DNA of 64,000 nucleotides from Pseudomonas syringae KCTC 12500 (GCF_000507185.2 NZ_AYTM02000002.1:1759501-1823500), one strand, 5' to 3'; numbered from the stretch's first letter, positions 51,689 through 60,264 are shown. Translations and numbers: made by a program. Notes: generated by a model from the sequence alone, not told the origin.

Positions 51689-52186
51689 ATGCCGAAGCGG
51701 AAAAAAGATCAGTTGTCTCAGGATGCCGAAGATTTGTACGAGGCGCTAAACCAGCTCGTCCGCGTTTACCAGTTTCGAGACCGAGACCGAATCTGCTGTT
51801 ACGACGTTTCGGTCACCCAATGTTACGCGGTCGAAACGCTGGTCAAGAAAGGAGCTCTGCGTCTTCAGGTCTTGGCTGAAGAGATGTTTTTGGACAAGAG
51901 CACGGCGAGCCGGGTAATAGATGCGCTTGAACGCAAAGGGTACGTGTCACGCGTTGAGGATGATGAAGATCGCCGCGCTGTGAAGATCCAGGCCACGGGG
52001 GCTGGCAGGGAGCTTTACGAGAAAATTAGGAACGGCCTCGTCGCTGAAGAGAAAATAATGATCGAAAACCTTTCAGCCGAAGCCAGGCAGGGAGCGCTGA
52101 CCCTGCTCAGACAACTCACACGAGCTACCGAAAAACGGTGTGGCCTCACCAGTGAGACTTGCTCAGATTCCAAGCAATCTAGCTAA
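51689..52186 (+). CDS. MarR-family transcriptional regulator
   Basis: The product is 165 residues. It is a winged-helix protein with LRLQVLAEEMFLDKSTASRVIDALERKGYVSRVEDDEDRRAV, shown here in two parts: LAEEMFLDKSTASRV is the recognition region and EDDEDRRAV is the wing. A Cys-rich N-terminal segment (RDRDRICCYDVSVTQCY) could sense a thiol-reactive ligand such as a trivalent arsenical. It is divergent from the MFS gene and runs toward arsN1. It probably represses both. Confidence 0.85.
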   Translation: MPKRKKDQLSQDAEDLYEALNQLVRVYQFRDRDRICCYDVSVTQCYAVETLVKKGALRLQVLAEEMFLDKSTASRVIDALERKGYVSRVEDDEDRRAVKIQATGAGRELYEKIRNGLVAEEKIMIENLSAEARQGALTLLRQLTRATEKRCGLTSETCSDSKQSS

Positions 52187-52208
52187 GAAAGGTTTTTTTG
52201 ACCAACAT

Positions 52209-52223
52209 GTTGTTACTACCAAC
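52209..52223 (+). promoter_or_regulatory. Candidate MarR operator, site 2
   Basis: It reads GTTGTTACTACCAAC, identical to site 1 in 12 of 15 positions, including GTTGTTAC and the CAAC end. It lies 15 bases before the arsN1 ATG, next to its AAGGA ribosome-binding site. Confidence 0.55.
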
Positions 52224-52238
52224 AAAAGGAACTCCATC

Positions 52239-52796
52239 ATGCGCATCCGTCCTGCTGAGCCCAATGACGCACCAACGATAGCTGCCATCTACAACCAAGG
52301 AATTGAGGAACGGAGCTCGACGTTTGAAACCGCGCCTCGAAACCCAGCTGACATGCTTGAACGACTCCAAGGAGGTGATCGTTATCCTGTGCTGGTAATG
52401 CTTGACGAGCACGATCAGGTTGTAGGGTGGGCAAGCCTGAGCGGCTATCGCGCTCGCGCATGCTATGACGGCATCGCTGACTTTTCTATTTACTTGAGCC
52501 GTGAGGTTCGAGGCCAAGGGCTGGGCAAGCATCTGCTTCAAGCACTGCTTAAAGAGGCGCAAGCACGGGGTTTCTGGAAAGTCCTCTCCCGCGTATTTAC
52601 CTTCAACCGTGCCAGCCTAGCATTGTGTGAGGCGTGCGGTTTCCGTGAGGTGGGGGTGTATGAGAAACACGCCTGCCTTGACGGTCGTTGGATTGACTGC
52701 GTGATTGTCGAACGACTTTTTCCTGAGAACCAAGCCACAGGCGTAACACCGATCGTTGTGACCAAAACTGAGACAGGTGGGCTAAGTGCCTGTTGA
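52239..52796 (+). CDS. arsN1: ArsN1-like GNAT N-acetyltransferase (arsinothricin/phosphinothricin resistance)
   Basis: The product is 185 residues of the GNAT fold. Landmarks are MRIRPAEPNDAPTIAAIYNQ, the acetyl-CoA loop VRGQGLGKHLLQAL and FNRASLALCEACGFREVGVYEKHA, which is very close to bar/pat phosphinothricin acetyltransferases and ArsN1. It acetylates the amino group of arsinothricin or phosphinothricin. An AAGGA site precedes the ATG. It sits next to the ars operon and behind a candidate MarR site. Confidence 0.87.
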   Translation: MRIRPAEPNDAPTIAAIYNQGIEERSSTFETAPRNPADMLERLQGGDRYPVLVMLDEHDQVVGWASLSGYRARACYDGIADFSIYLSREVRGQGLGKHLLQALLKEAQARGFWKVLSRVFTFNRASLALCEACGFREVGVYEKHACLDGRWIDCVIVERLFPENQATGVTPIVVTKTETGGLSAC

Positions 52797-53114
52797 AATA
52801 CCACTCTTCATTTTTGCTACCAAAACCTAACGATCACTCTGGGGCTCACGGGCCAGGTCAGTGCTTAGGAGTGATCAAATCCGGGCAATTAGGTGTTCCA
52901 AGAAGTCAATTGGTATCTGCTTTGAGCGTAACGGTTTGCCGATGCTCGCCGCCTACTTGGGGACGGAATGGAGATACCAGTTCCCTTAAGTTGCTTTCAA
53001 AAGTGTAATCACCCGCTAAGCGGGCTGACAGGTGCTCCCCTTCATCATCCGCACCGAGCCGACGCTCAAACTCTCTAGATTCATCGAGAGTCAGTCCCTT
53101 TGAGGAGATGCATC
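52797..53114 (+). other. Spacer after arsN1 with a hairpin before the next gene
   Basis: No gene is seen. CACCCGCTAAGCGGG near 53,011 can form a short hairpin, and ACTCTC-TAGATTCATC-GAGAGT near 53,069 forms another just before the ribosome-binding site of the small exported-protein gene. The second could be an operator or leader hairpin. Confidence 0.4.
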
Positions 53115-53318
53115 ATGAAAGCTATCAACGTTGTGGTTATTACACTCAGTTTGGCTATGTCGTCACTGGCCCTTGCCGAGGGCGGCGGCGATCGCACCTA
53201 TGAGCGCACGGAGAAAGCTCGTGTGGCCGCACTGGAGAACCGCAAATCAGCCTCTGAAGCGCAAGAAGATGTTGCACAGGAAAAGCCCACGACTGAAAAG
53301 CAGAAGCACCATTGCTGA
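53115..53318 (+). CDS. Small exported protein with PtrA-like N-terminal domain
   Basis: The product is 67 residues. A signal peptide (KAINVVVITLSLAMSSLALA) is cut before EGGGDRTYERTEKARVAALE, which matches the N-terminal domain of PtrA-type co-regulatory proteins in Pseudomonas, linked in some species to copper and type III secretion control. The tail is charged and ends KHHC, a possible metal ligand. The GAGGAG site supports the ATG. It may be another metal-stress cargo gene near the ars cluster. Confidence 0.65.
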   Translation: MKAINVVVITLSLAMSSLALAEGGGDRTYERTEKARVAALENRKSASEAQEDVAQEKPTTEKQKHHC

Positions 53319-53388
53319 TGCCGCCCAGCTTACGGAAATGTAATCACGCCGTTTGTTGGCTTATGGCATCTTCGATGTATCAAGCGTA

Positions 53389-53586
53389 CTAGCTATCCAA
53401 AGGGCGATCATCACCGAAAAATGCGTGCTCGATGAGCAGCACCTGTAAGTCCTTCTGTGCAGCGGTCTTATTGAACAGGAAGTCTAAGTGCCGGCGCATA
53501 GCCAAAACCTCTTCGTTCTCACCAATGGTCGACTCATCTTCGCCACGCTGGGGATAGTAGGGACGGCTGATTTGGTCGAATGCCAA
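53389..53586 (-). pseudogene. Remnant of a DUF3732-like ATPase protein (C-terminal end)
   Basis: This is a 65-codon frame with [11 protein letters not shown], then [20 protein letters not shown] and VLLIEHAFF. This is the pattern seen at the end of DUF3732 proteins (FDQPSxxYxP ... IVxEHA), whose normal length is several hundred residues. No N-terminal part or Walker motif is present upstream, so it is a leftover of a deleted gene. The match is from memory of the family and should be treated as tentative. Confidence 0.5.
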
Positions 53587-54037
53587 ACATGACGAAGAAA
53601 CGAATTGACAACCTAAGATCTATCCATGGAATAGTTTTTGGTGACGAAATCACCACGCTTCACGGCACCCGGCCCCGTGTCTGTACTACCTCTGAGAAAT
53701 GAACCCGGCTTCGCAAGAGTAAGACCGTCCCAGGACAGCCGCCTCTGCGTATTGGATGTCTAAACCCCTGAATAACATCTGAGAGGTGATGGCCACTAGG
53801 ATGAGGCCAATACAGGTGCACGAATATGTCATCCGCCCGCATGCGAACAAGGCATGGCATGTGACTGCTCAGTTACCACAGCTGCGCTTATCCTTGACCC
53901 AGTTAAGGACTTCGAACCCTTCTGTCAGCGAGCAAGACGTGTTAACCACTTTTTTGTGTTGTAAACCCGTGAGGTTAACAAGTCAGAAACAGGGTTTACA
54001 TCCTACGAAAGCTCGATCCAAGGTCAATCGTTGAGAC
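53587..54037. other. Spacer with no convincing gene
   Basis: About 450 bases. A plus-strand frame from 53,786 (with IQVHEYVIRPH) is the only protein-like stretch and may be a fragment; it is not called. The region separates the DUF3732 remnant from the HAD gene and looks like decayed cargo. Confidence 0.4.
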
Positions 54038-54664
54038 CTAATCGGCAAGTATCAGCGAAGCAAAACCCATCAGATTCGTGATCTTTCCAGCGCCTGATCG
54101 GTCAAGGTGCAGCCCATTGATGCCAACCGCTCTAGGCCCGTGGCAGTCACAGCGCAGGGAGTCCCCCACCATCGCCACGCGCTCCTCGCCAAACCTATCG
54201 CCAACGCTCACTCCGAGCAGTTTGCAGGCGCTGCGGTACATCACTGGATCCGGCTTGAGCGCTCCGATCTCATAACTCAGTGCATATGCGTCCAGGGTTG
54301 GAAAAAGACGCTTTACGGCAGAGCCATATGGCGCTGCAAGATTGCTGCAAATGCCTAGCCGCACCTTCTGTGCCTGTAAGGCTTGAATGCCTTCAACGGC
54401 ATCAGAGAAAGCCTCAATGCTGTGAATCTCGCGATCAAGGGCATCTTGGATCTGAGCAAGCCGCTCTGGCAGAACCGTGATTTGCAGAAGCTCGGCAGCC
54501 TGAGCAAGGTCGCCATCGAACGTCATGAGCGTTCGAACGTCACCTGGCCTGGGAAGCCTACCGGCCCGCAGCCCCTCTTTCAGAAGCATGCGGTATGGAT
54601 GCGTGGCAGATCGAATTCGAACGATCGTTCCGAACGCATCAACTAGCACTGCTCGATAGTTCAT
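54038..54664 (-). CDS. HAD-family hydrolase
   Basis: The product is 208 residues. Motif I is AVLVDAFGTIV: the nucleophile Asp is present, but the position two residues on is Phe, as in haloacid-dehalogenase-type members with DxYGT/DxFGT. Motif II is ICSNLAAPYG, motif III Lys is in EIGALKPDP, and motif IV is VAMVGDSLRCD. A cap domain lies between about 20 and 95. The substrate is unknown. No clear ribosome-binding site was found for the ATG, and a TTG 12 codons upstream is possible. Confidence 0.8.
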   Translation of the reverse strand: MNYRAVLVDAFGTIVRIRSATHPYRMLLKEGLRAGRLPRPGDVRTLMTFDGDLAQAAELLQITVLPERLAQIQDALDREIHSIEAFSDAVEGIQALQAQKVRLGICSNLAAPYGSAVKRLFPTLDAYALSYEIGALKPDPVMYRSACKLLGVSVGDRFGEERVAMVGDSLRCDCHGPRAVGINGLHLDRSGAGKITNLMGFASLILAD

Positions 54665-54832
54665 CGATTCATATCCAAAAGAGGCACGATTCAGATTCAA
54701 GCCAAGGGAATTTCTGCGCTTCTGGCCTGAGAGCGACGCTGCTTCACAACGCTACTTGCGGGGCGCGTAGCGTCTGAATGTTGGCTGCAGTACGTCGACC
54801 CAGCTACTCATTTCATCCTCACAATGGGCACC

Positions 54833-55189
54833 TTAGCAATGGGCCACATGCGCACGATCTTCATCTTTGAGCACCCTCGACAATTCAGAGCTCGGGCAGA
54901 TCAGGACGTATGCGCTTTGGGTCAGAGTGAATGCCAGGAGATAGCCTGAGCGCTCCAGGAACTCTGAAACGTCGGACGTCCTGATCAGCCGCCCACTGGC
55001 GAATCGATCTTTGTGATCAAAGTAAATTTGCCCTACCAGCGAAAAACCCATTATCTCAGGCTGATCCAGATACGCAGTGATCGCTACCCCAAAATCAATC
55101 CGGGATGCCTCGATCACTTCTTGGGGTGTTTTGCCATCAACAGGTGAACGCAACCCATTAGCCCCCACGTTATTTAACGACAATTCCAT
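54833..55189 (-). CDS. Hypothetical protein, related to the gene at 55,755-56,063
   Basis: The product is 118 residues with no signal or membrane segment. It shares a pattern with the 102-residue protein two genes upstream: a helix starting with an Asp-Phe pair, a basic DRF/NRF segment (KDRFASGRLIRTSDV against LNRFEDGEAFTTSQI), an (E/A)-SGY or AGY turn, then TLTQSAYVLI against TESGSCYVIV. The two look like paralogs. The gene overlaps the end of the membrane-protein gene by 20 bases. Its function is unknown; paired small paralogs around a membrane protein can indicate immunity or toxin genes, but nothing here proves it. Confidence 0.6.
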   Translation of the reverse strand: MELSLNNVGANGLRSPVDGKTPQEVIEASRIDFGVAITAYLDQPEIMGFSLVGQIYFDHKDRFASGRLIRTSDVSEFLERSGYLLAFTLTQSAYVLICPSSELSRVLKDEDRAHVAHC

Positions 55190-55667
55190 GTTTAGAAAAG
55201 TCCTCCAGCAACCGCTTGCGACTTAGCATGGCCGGAACCTTGAAGATATTTTGATAGCCGTACCATACCCCCCAAGGAATTAGCGCAAGGCCTAAGCCGA
55301 AGGTAGCAGTCGCCGCAATGAAGCCTCCAGGAATTGACCCAAGTGAATACAGCACTCCTTTGATTACAGTCGACCTGACAATGAGTCGCATATCACCGAG
55401 GTCGTACTCAACCTTGCCGTGCATGTTCTCGAACGCAACAACAATGATCGACTTCTTCCCAAGGTGTTTAAAATACCAAGTTCTCGGCGTATCTGTACGG
55501 AGCGCTCCTTTATCAGATAGATACTTTGGCACTACTACTTCTTTAAAATAAAACGTCTTGCCCTCCTCATCCTCAAGCCGCACACGGCTGTAAAGCGCAT
55601 CAATATCTCCAGAGGCCCGCAAGTTGAAATTCTTCACAACCACTGTCATTTTCTTAAGATCAGACAT
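55170..55667 (-). CDS. Hypothetical membrane protein, 165 residues
   Basis: A beta-rich soluble N-terminal part (MTVVVKNFNLRASGDIDALYSRVRL opening, about 1-95) leads to one or two hydrophobic segments (VLYSLGSIPGGFIAATATFGLGLALIPWG in two pieces, about 108-140) and a short basic tail. I do not recognise a family. It lies between the two small paralogous genes and shares its downstream end with one of them, so the three may be co-expressed. Confidence 0.6.
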   Translation of the reverse strand: MSDLKKMTVVVKNFNLRASGDIDALYSRVRLEDEEGKTFYFKEVVVPKYLSDKGALRTDTPRTWYFKHLGKKSIIVVAFENMHGKVEYDLGDMRLIVRSTVIKGVLYSLGSIPGGFIAATATFGLGLALIPWGVWYGYQNIFKVPAMLSRKRLLEDFSKHGIVVK

Positions 55668-55754
55668 GCATTTTCCTTGAGCATTGCTGGACTAATATCT
55701 GGCGATATCGCGATAGTTTCACTTTCGGCTGACTGAGCACTCGACAGTCCTGTA

Positions 55755-56063
55755 TCAACTGGCTCGAAGGATCATAGTCTGTGGCACACCACCTATAACA
55801 TCCTCAATGAACATTAGGTGGCTGACGATCACGTAGCAGGAACCGCTTTCCGTCAACAACAGCGTGTATCCGGCTTCCTGATATGTTTCAACGATCTGGC
55901 TTGTAGTAAACGCTTCACCATCTTCAAAGCGATTCAGACGGTCGTTAAATATCGCCGCTCGAACTCCATCACCCTTAGGCCGTGCGTCCAGTAAAAAACC
56001 GGTCACTACTCGCTTGAAATCTTGCTGAGCAGCTTCAGCCAGCAGCTCTAGAAAATTACGCAT
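55755..56063 (-). CDS. Hypothetical protein, related to the gene at 54,833-55,189
   Basis: The product is 102 residues and soluble. The shared pattern with the other small gene (an Asp-Phe start, NRFEDGEAFTTSQI, EAGYTLLLTESGSCYVIV) indicates common descent. It starts 15 bases after the phosphoesterase gene ends, so the two are probably one transcript. Its function is unknown. Confidence 0.6.
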   Translation of the reverse strand: MRNFLELLAEAAQQDFKRVVTGFLLDARPKGDGVRAAIFNDRLNRFEDGEAFTTSQIVETYQEAGYTLLLTESGSCYVIVSHLMFIEDVIGGVPQTMILRAS

Positions 56064-56077
56064 ATAAATCCAGCCAA

Positions 56078-56827
56078 CTAGTTAATATCGATCATAAAGT
56101 CGCCACTAAAACCGCACTGCTCACCCGGATAACCTTTTGGGTTACTAATGAGCCGGCATCCTTCCACCATCACGTCAACATGGCTATGCGTGTGCCCAAA
56201 GACCCATACATCGGCCTGACGAACGAGTTCTGGCCAGTCATTTGAATAGGCCGGCATTAGGGGTGAGCCCTGCTCTGGCCCGCAGTAGTTGACCAGTGGG
56301 CAATGATGAGTGATGACAATGGTCTGCCCATCAAACTCCTTGGCTAGCTCTTCCTTGAGCCACTCGTAGGTTCGATGATTTCGACTGATAACGTCACTGA
56401 TACTCAATGCGCGGTATCCCTCGCCTGCACGAATCAGGCGGAAGTCGTTCATGCCTCGCCTAGCCTCCTGCGATGCTTGGTACACGCTTTCACCCGTCGC
56501 GAAGTCTGTCCAAGCTGTAGCACCCAAAATGCGCGCGTTACCTATCACGAGAGACTCATTTTCAAGAACATGCACATTGCTGCCTGCCGCCAACTGCTTC
56601 ATCGATTGAAGGGTGCGGTCGATGTGGCCTTTGTAGAATTCGTGGTTTCCACATACATAGGCTACCGGGACATCAAATACTTCCTGGGCCCAGGTCACCC
56701 CTCGCCCTTTGGTGTGGATGTCGCCAGCAAGGATCACAAGATCAGCATCGTTGCTCGCGTTCCTTGGGATCAAGCCAAGTTGCGCTTCGATCTCTAGATG
56801 GAGGTCGGAGTAGATGCGGGCTTTCAA
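56078..56827 (-). CDS. Calcineurin-like metallophosphoesterase
   Basis: The product is 249 residues. The full metal-binding set is present: DLHLE near the start, GDIHTKG, GNHEFYKGH, VITHHCP and FGHTHSHVD. The family cleaves phosphodiesters or phosphomonoesters; the substrate is unknown. The start is a TTG with a GGAG site 8 bases before it. It is the first gene of a possible unit running down to the small hypothetical genes. In a defence-rich island it could degrade nucleotides, but this is only inference. Confidence 0.85.
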   Translation of the reverse strand: MKARIYSDLHLEIEAQLGLIPRNASNDADLVILAGDIHTKGRGVTWAQEVFDVPVAYVCGNHEFYKGHIDRTLQSMKQLAAGSNVHVLENESLVIGNARILGATAWTDFATGESVYQASQEARRGMNDFRLIRAGEGYRALSISDVISRNHRTYEWLKEELAKEFDGQTIVITHHCPLVNYCGPEQGSPLMPAYSNDWPELVRQADVWVFGHTHSHVDVMVEGCRLISNPKGYPGEQCGFSGDFMIDIN

Positions 56828-57088
56828 CAGCAGGTCTCCAACTCATGGTTGAGGGGGTCTAGAAGACTTTCCCGATATATTGATGCTGCAGGCAGGGGCG
56901 TTCGTCCACCAAGCCAATGCATGCAAGGCTTTACCGGAATATTGACCCGGTGCGGACAGGCTCGCCGTGCCTCAGCGGCCTACCGTGGACTCATGAGCGG
57001 ACAGCTCTGCTTTCGTATATGAATATACGGGTTTGAGTCGAACCATGCAAACGCGGCATATAGTCCGATTTCCTGGTATCGGTCGCTC

Positions 57089-57529
57089 ATGCTCCGAATA
57101 GCGCTTGCCTCAACATTGCGGTTCATGCGCCGCCACAGCTCCGTCCTCCAGGCTGACTTTGAAGGCGGGGTTTCGCAATCCCACATCAGTCGCCTGGAAA
57201 GAGGTGAATCTAGTGTCACGCTGGAGAGACTAGAAGAGATCGCCGCGCACCTGAACGTGCACCCACTTACTTTGGTTACTCTTACATGGGGAGCTAGTGA
57301 GCAGATTCCGCCGGCAGAGCTGCTGGAGCGCGTCCGTCAGGAGCTCGAATCTCTCGATGGGCTTTTTCAGCCAATCGTTCTCGATGGCCAGCCTGCTACA
57401 CATCCTCGGATCATTGAGGCGGAAAAAGTGCGCGATGAAGTACAGCGCCTGAAAGCGCTTGGGCACACCAAGGCAGAGATCTCCCGGCTGATGGGGATTG
57501 CAAAATCGACCGCTGCACGCCATTGGTGA
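57089..57529 (+). CDS. XRE-family helix-turn-helix protein with a second C-terminal HTH
   Basis: The product is 146 residues. The N-terminal Cro/CI-type domain has GVSQSHISRLERGESSVTLERLEEIAAHL as its core, read here as SQSHISRLERG plus TLERLEEIAAHL. The C-terminal segment (VQRLKALGHTKAEISRLMGIAKSTAARHW) reads as a second, resolvase- or transposase-like HTH. That two-HTH layout is seen in small regulators encoded on mobile elements. It is divergent from the phosphoesterase gene, with 261 bases between them. Confidence 0.78.
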   Translation: MLRIALASTLRFMRRHSSVLQADFEGGVSQSHISRLERGESSVTLERLEEIAAHLNVHPLTLVTLTWGASEQIPPAELLERVRQELESLDGLFQPIVLDGQPATHPRIIEAEKVRDEVQRLKALGHTKAEISRLMGIAKSTAARHW

Positions 57530-57923
57530 AGCCGGCTCCTTAATCTCGTTACCTTTGAAATACTGCAGGCCCGTTTTGAATCCAAGAGCCCGCCTGGGCC
57601 GCATTGCATCTCTGGTACGCAACCTCGATGTCGGCGGCATTCAGCCCGTGGAGACCGTCGGAATCGAACGGGGCTTGTACAAAGGGACAGCACAGTGTTA
57701 GGAGTCAGGTATCTAACTCAATACAGATGGAGTTCATAACGGCCCCAGAGGCTCATCTGCGTACTACTACCGGTAGGTCGCAATGGCGATGTCGAAGACG
57801 AATACACAAGTTTCGGTGTTTCGATCAAGGTACCGACTTTCGATACTTCGTAAATGTGGCAGACGTGTTGCGTGCTTCGCTAGGGCGCAGAAGCAATGAT
57901 AGGCAACCCGTCCCATCTGGATA
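57530..57923. other. Spacer before the CHAT-like gene, no gene
   Basis: About 390 bases without a convincing frame on either strand. No terminator for the XRE gene or clear promoter for the next gene could be defined. Confidence 0.4.
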
Positions 57924-58790
57924 ATGGTGACTATGGAAGAGCTGGTTTACACCTCGATATGTCAAAACAACGGCTTGATCATTTTCGATGCGCTCGGTGA
58001 AGGCGAAATGCAGACTGGGCGCCGGCTTTATGAGGACTTGCTCGACCACTCCACTGCCATTGGCCGGGCTGGGTACTGCAGTTTCCACAAGATCAAAAGC
58101 AAGCAGATGCTGATTGCAGCCCTGAGGCTGGTGCACGCTGAATGCAGATCAGGCGTCCTCTTTCCCGTGCTCCATTTCGAGTGCCATGGAGACCCGGCGA
58201 AAGGGATCTTCCTCCACGCCAGCAAGGAATATGTCGGATGGGAAGAGCTTGTCCAAGAGATTGCGGCAATCAACCGGGCGACCCGCAATAACACGGGCGT
58301 GGTGTTAGCTGTGTGCCACGGGTTTGAGATTTCGAAGTTTGCGAGCATCACGGCACCTTGCCCATTCAACTATCTCATCGCCGCACCTGATGAGGTACAA
58401 GCTGGCTACCTTCGGGACGTCATTCCAGATTTCTACAAGTCCGTCGTTCAGTCTGGCGATTTGCAGGCAGGGCTTGCCCTGTTAGCTACCCCTCTGAAGC
58501 TATTCCACTGCGGAGAATGGTTTTACCAAACCCTGGCCACCTTTATGGTAAACAGCTTCAATGCCGCAGGGCGTGCTGAGGTCGTAGAGCAGATCGTCAC
58601 TGACCAGGTTGCGAAAGCCGGGTACCGTAATCGTGAAATGATTCGTGCAGCCCGAGCTAAAGCAAAAGCGTATGTGAAATCACCGCACGGCTTTTACAAC
58701 CATGCATCGTCCATTTTCTTCCACGGTAAACTGCCCATCCCCTACGGTGATTTCCGCGCATTTGTGGAGGTCAAGCGGCATTGCAGGTAG
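57924..58790 (+). CDS. CHAT/caspase-like protein (putative cysteine protease)
   Basis: The product is 288 residues. The core has the order expected of the caspase-hemoglobinase/CHAT fold: a first strand (NGLIIFDAL), then LHFECHGD with a candidate catalytic His (about 88), then VVLAVCHGFE with a candidate Cys (about 131), and YLIAAPDEV-type strands after it. Such proteins act as executioner proteases in several bacterial immune systems. No partner sensor gene is adjacent, so it may be a stand-alone unit or the survivor of a larger system. Two ATGs (57,924 and 57,933) are possible starts. The catalytic assignment is by motif, not structure. Confidence 0.6.
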   Translation: MVTMEELVYTSICQNNGLIIFDALGEGEMQTGRRLYEDLLDHSTAIGRAGYCSFHKIKSKQMLIAALRLVHAECRSGVLFPVLHFECHGDPAKGIFLHASKEYVGWEELVQEIAAINRATRNNTGVVLAVCHGFEISKFASITAPCPFNYLIAAPDEVQAGYLRDVIPDFYKSVVQSGDLQAGLALLATPLKLFHCGEWFYQTLATFMVNSFNAAGRAEVVEQIVTDQVAKAGYRNREMIRAARAKAKAYVKSPHGFYNHASSIFFHGKLPIPYGDFRAFVEVKRHCR

Positions 58791-59442
58791 AGCCCGAGCG
58801 ACAGGGCTGCCCTTGTCACCCCATGAGCCATGTTTATGCCCGGATAGGCTGTGTAAGCGTGCGCTTCTACCTTCGCCGAGCGGTTCCGGTTAGACGACAG
58901 CAGCTCGGCTATACGCAGCCACCATAATCCCAGTTAATAAATTTTGAAGGCGTGTTGGCCGGACGCATATCGATGACGATTGATGAAGGCCACCAGTTCA
59001 TCACGGGGCTTGTCAAAGACTACCTTCAGCAAGCTCATCCCCAGTTCGTAAAGTTTAGATGACTAAGAAAGCCGGTCTACCGGGCCGGTTTCTTGCTCCA
59101 GCGGGAAAGTGTCGCTGGTGTCTCCAGTTGACGGGATCGAAGCCCTCACACAGCCCTTCAGCGCATCCCCGAATAAGAATGTCACTTTCCGCCGATACGC
59201 GCCGGCGCCGATGAAGACAGCGATGGCAGAGCCGTCCGCAATTTTTTGAGCAAGGGTAACGGAAGCCGGCTGCACGTTCCCCCGGGCATATCTGCTTGGC
59301 GGGACGTTAACGAAAGGTCGATCTGATAGCTGCCGGCCAGAAGATAGGGAAATCCTGTTAATAGGGGCCAGTTTTGTGAACAGGGAGATGAGGGTTATTG
59401 TTTTGAATGGCCAGCTTTCATCTGGCCACCACCTCATCAATC
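58791..59442. other. Spacer with a short fragment-like frame, no firm gene
   Basis: About 650 bases. A 29-codon plus-strand frame at 58,972 (ITGLVKDYLQQAHPQF) has protein-like wording and could be a gene tail or microprotein. A minus-strand frame at 59,063-59,440 is open but has no ribosome-binding site and poor coding character. The stretch looks like decayed cargo. Confidence 0.4.
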
Positions 59443-60264
59443 TCAGAACTCGTGCTCAATATCGTCGAAGAAGTTCGGGCCTAGCTCGTACTCCAAAGAG
59501 CCGAATCGCGCCAGCAGGTCTGCTCTCAGTTCGCCTTCAGCTTCCGGTTCGAGATTGATCCAGTAGCTATATACGAGTCCGTCATCCGATTCGTTGGTCG
59601 TGATCTCTGCTCCGGACAAGAGCTCGGCGTCGTCGGCAGATATCCCGAGTTCAATCGCAAGGGCTTGAGCCATGGACATCCGGTTACTACTCTGGGCTTC
59701 TTCCACTGTTGCCCAATACTCCTGCTCAGATCTACGGTCGCGATTAGCATCAGATTCACCGCTGATGATGGAAACGCCCTCCTCAGCCAGCAGCCACTTA
59801 CCTTGGCGGCGCAGTAGCTCAACCGTTGCATTGAGGAAGAACGCTGCACCGTGATACATCCTTTCCTGATCTTGCTGCCCCTGGTACGTAAGGGAGAGCC
59901 CCAATGTGAGCTTCCCGGTTGTATCGCTATAGTCGGCGGCTTCCACTTCAAGAGCATCAATCGTGAATCCACTTGCATTAGTATCCGCAATCGCACCGGA
60001 GAGCTGATCCTCCAGCTCTAGATCCAGGTCGGCGTAGACATCATCCTCATGGATCGCTTGGGAAAAGTCTTTGATCCCAAAAACGGCCAACATCAGACGC
60101 GGATCCTTGGGATTCCGTTGAGCGACGACAGAAAGCTCATGGTAATCAGCGAAGCCCGCTTTTTGCACAAGGGTTTCTTGAGCGATAGAAAGCTTCAGGC
60201 CCTGATCACGAGCAAGCTGTTTAGCTTGGGATTTGAAGATGTTTAGCGGGGAAAAATCAGACAT
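59443..60264 (-). CDS. Hypothetical acidic protein, 273 residues
   Basis: An N-terminal helical segment (about 8-50; FKSQAKQLARDQGLKLSIAQETLVQKAGF, in parts QAKQLARDQGLKLS and LVQKAGFADYHEL) resembles the small domain often fused to island-encoded proteins that reads ...LSHSQALExxAxxxGFxDWxxL. The rest is strongly acidic and beta-rich with an Asp/Glu-rich tail ending DDIEHEF. An AGGAA site supports the ATG chosen; a much longer frame upstream is not credible. Its function is unknown. Confidence 0.65.
   Translation of the reverse strand: MSDFSPLNIFKSQAKQLARDQGLKLSIAQETLVQKAGFADYHELSVVAQRNPKDPRLMLAVFGIKDFSQAIHEDDVYADLDLELEDQLSGAIADTNASGFTIDALEVEAADYSDTTGKLTLGLSLTYQGQQDQERMYHGAAFFLNATVELLRRQGKWLLAEEGVSIISGESDANRDRRSEQEYWATVEEAQSSNRMSMAQALAIELGISADDAELLSGAEITTNESDDGLVYSYWINLEPEAEGELRADLLARFGSLEYELGPNFFDDIEHEF

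Noticed and set aside
53786..54034. 82-codon plus-strand frame
   Set aside because: Only a short stretch (IQVHEYVIRPH) looks protein-like; the rest does not, and no start signal is seen.
59063..59440. 125-codon minus-strand frame
   Set aside because: No ribosome-binding site and low-complexity wording; not enough to call a gene.
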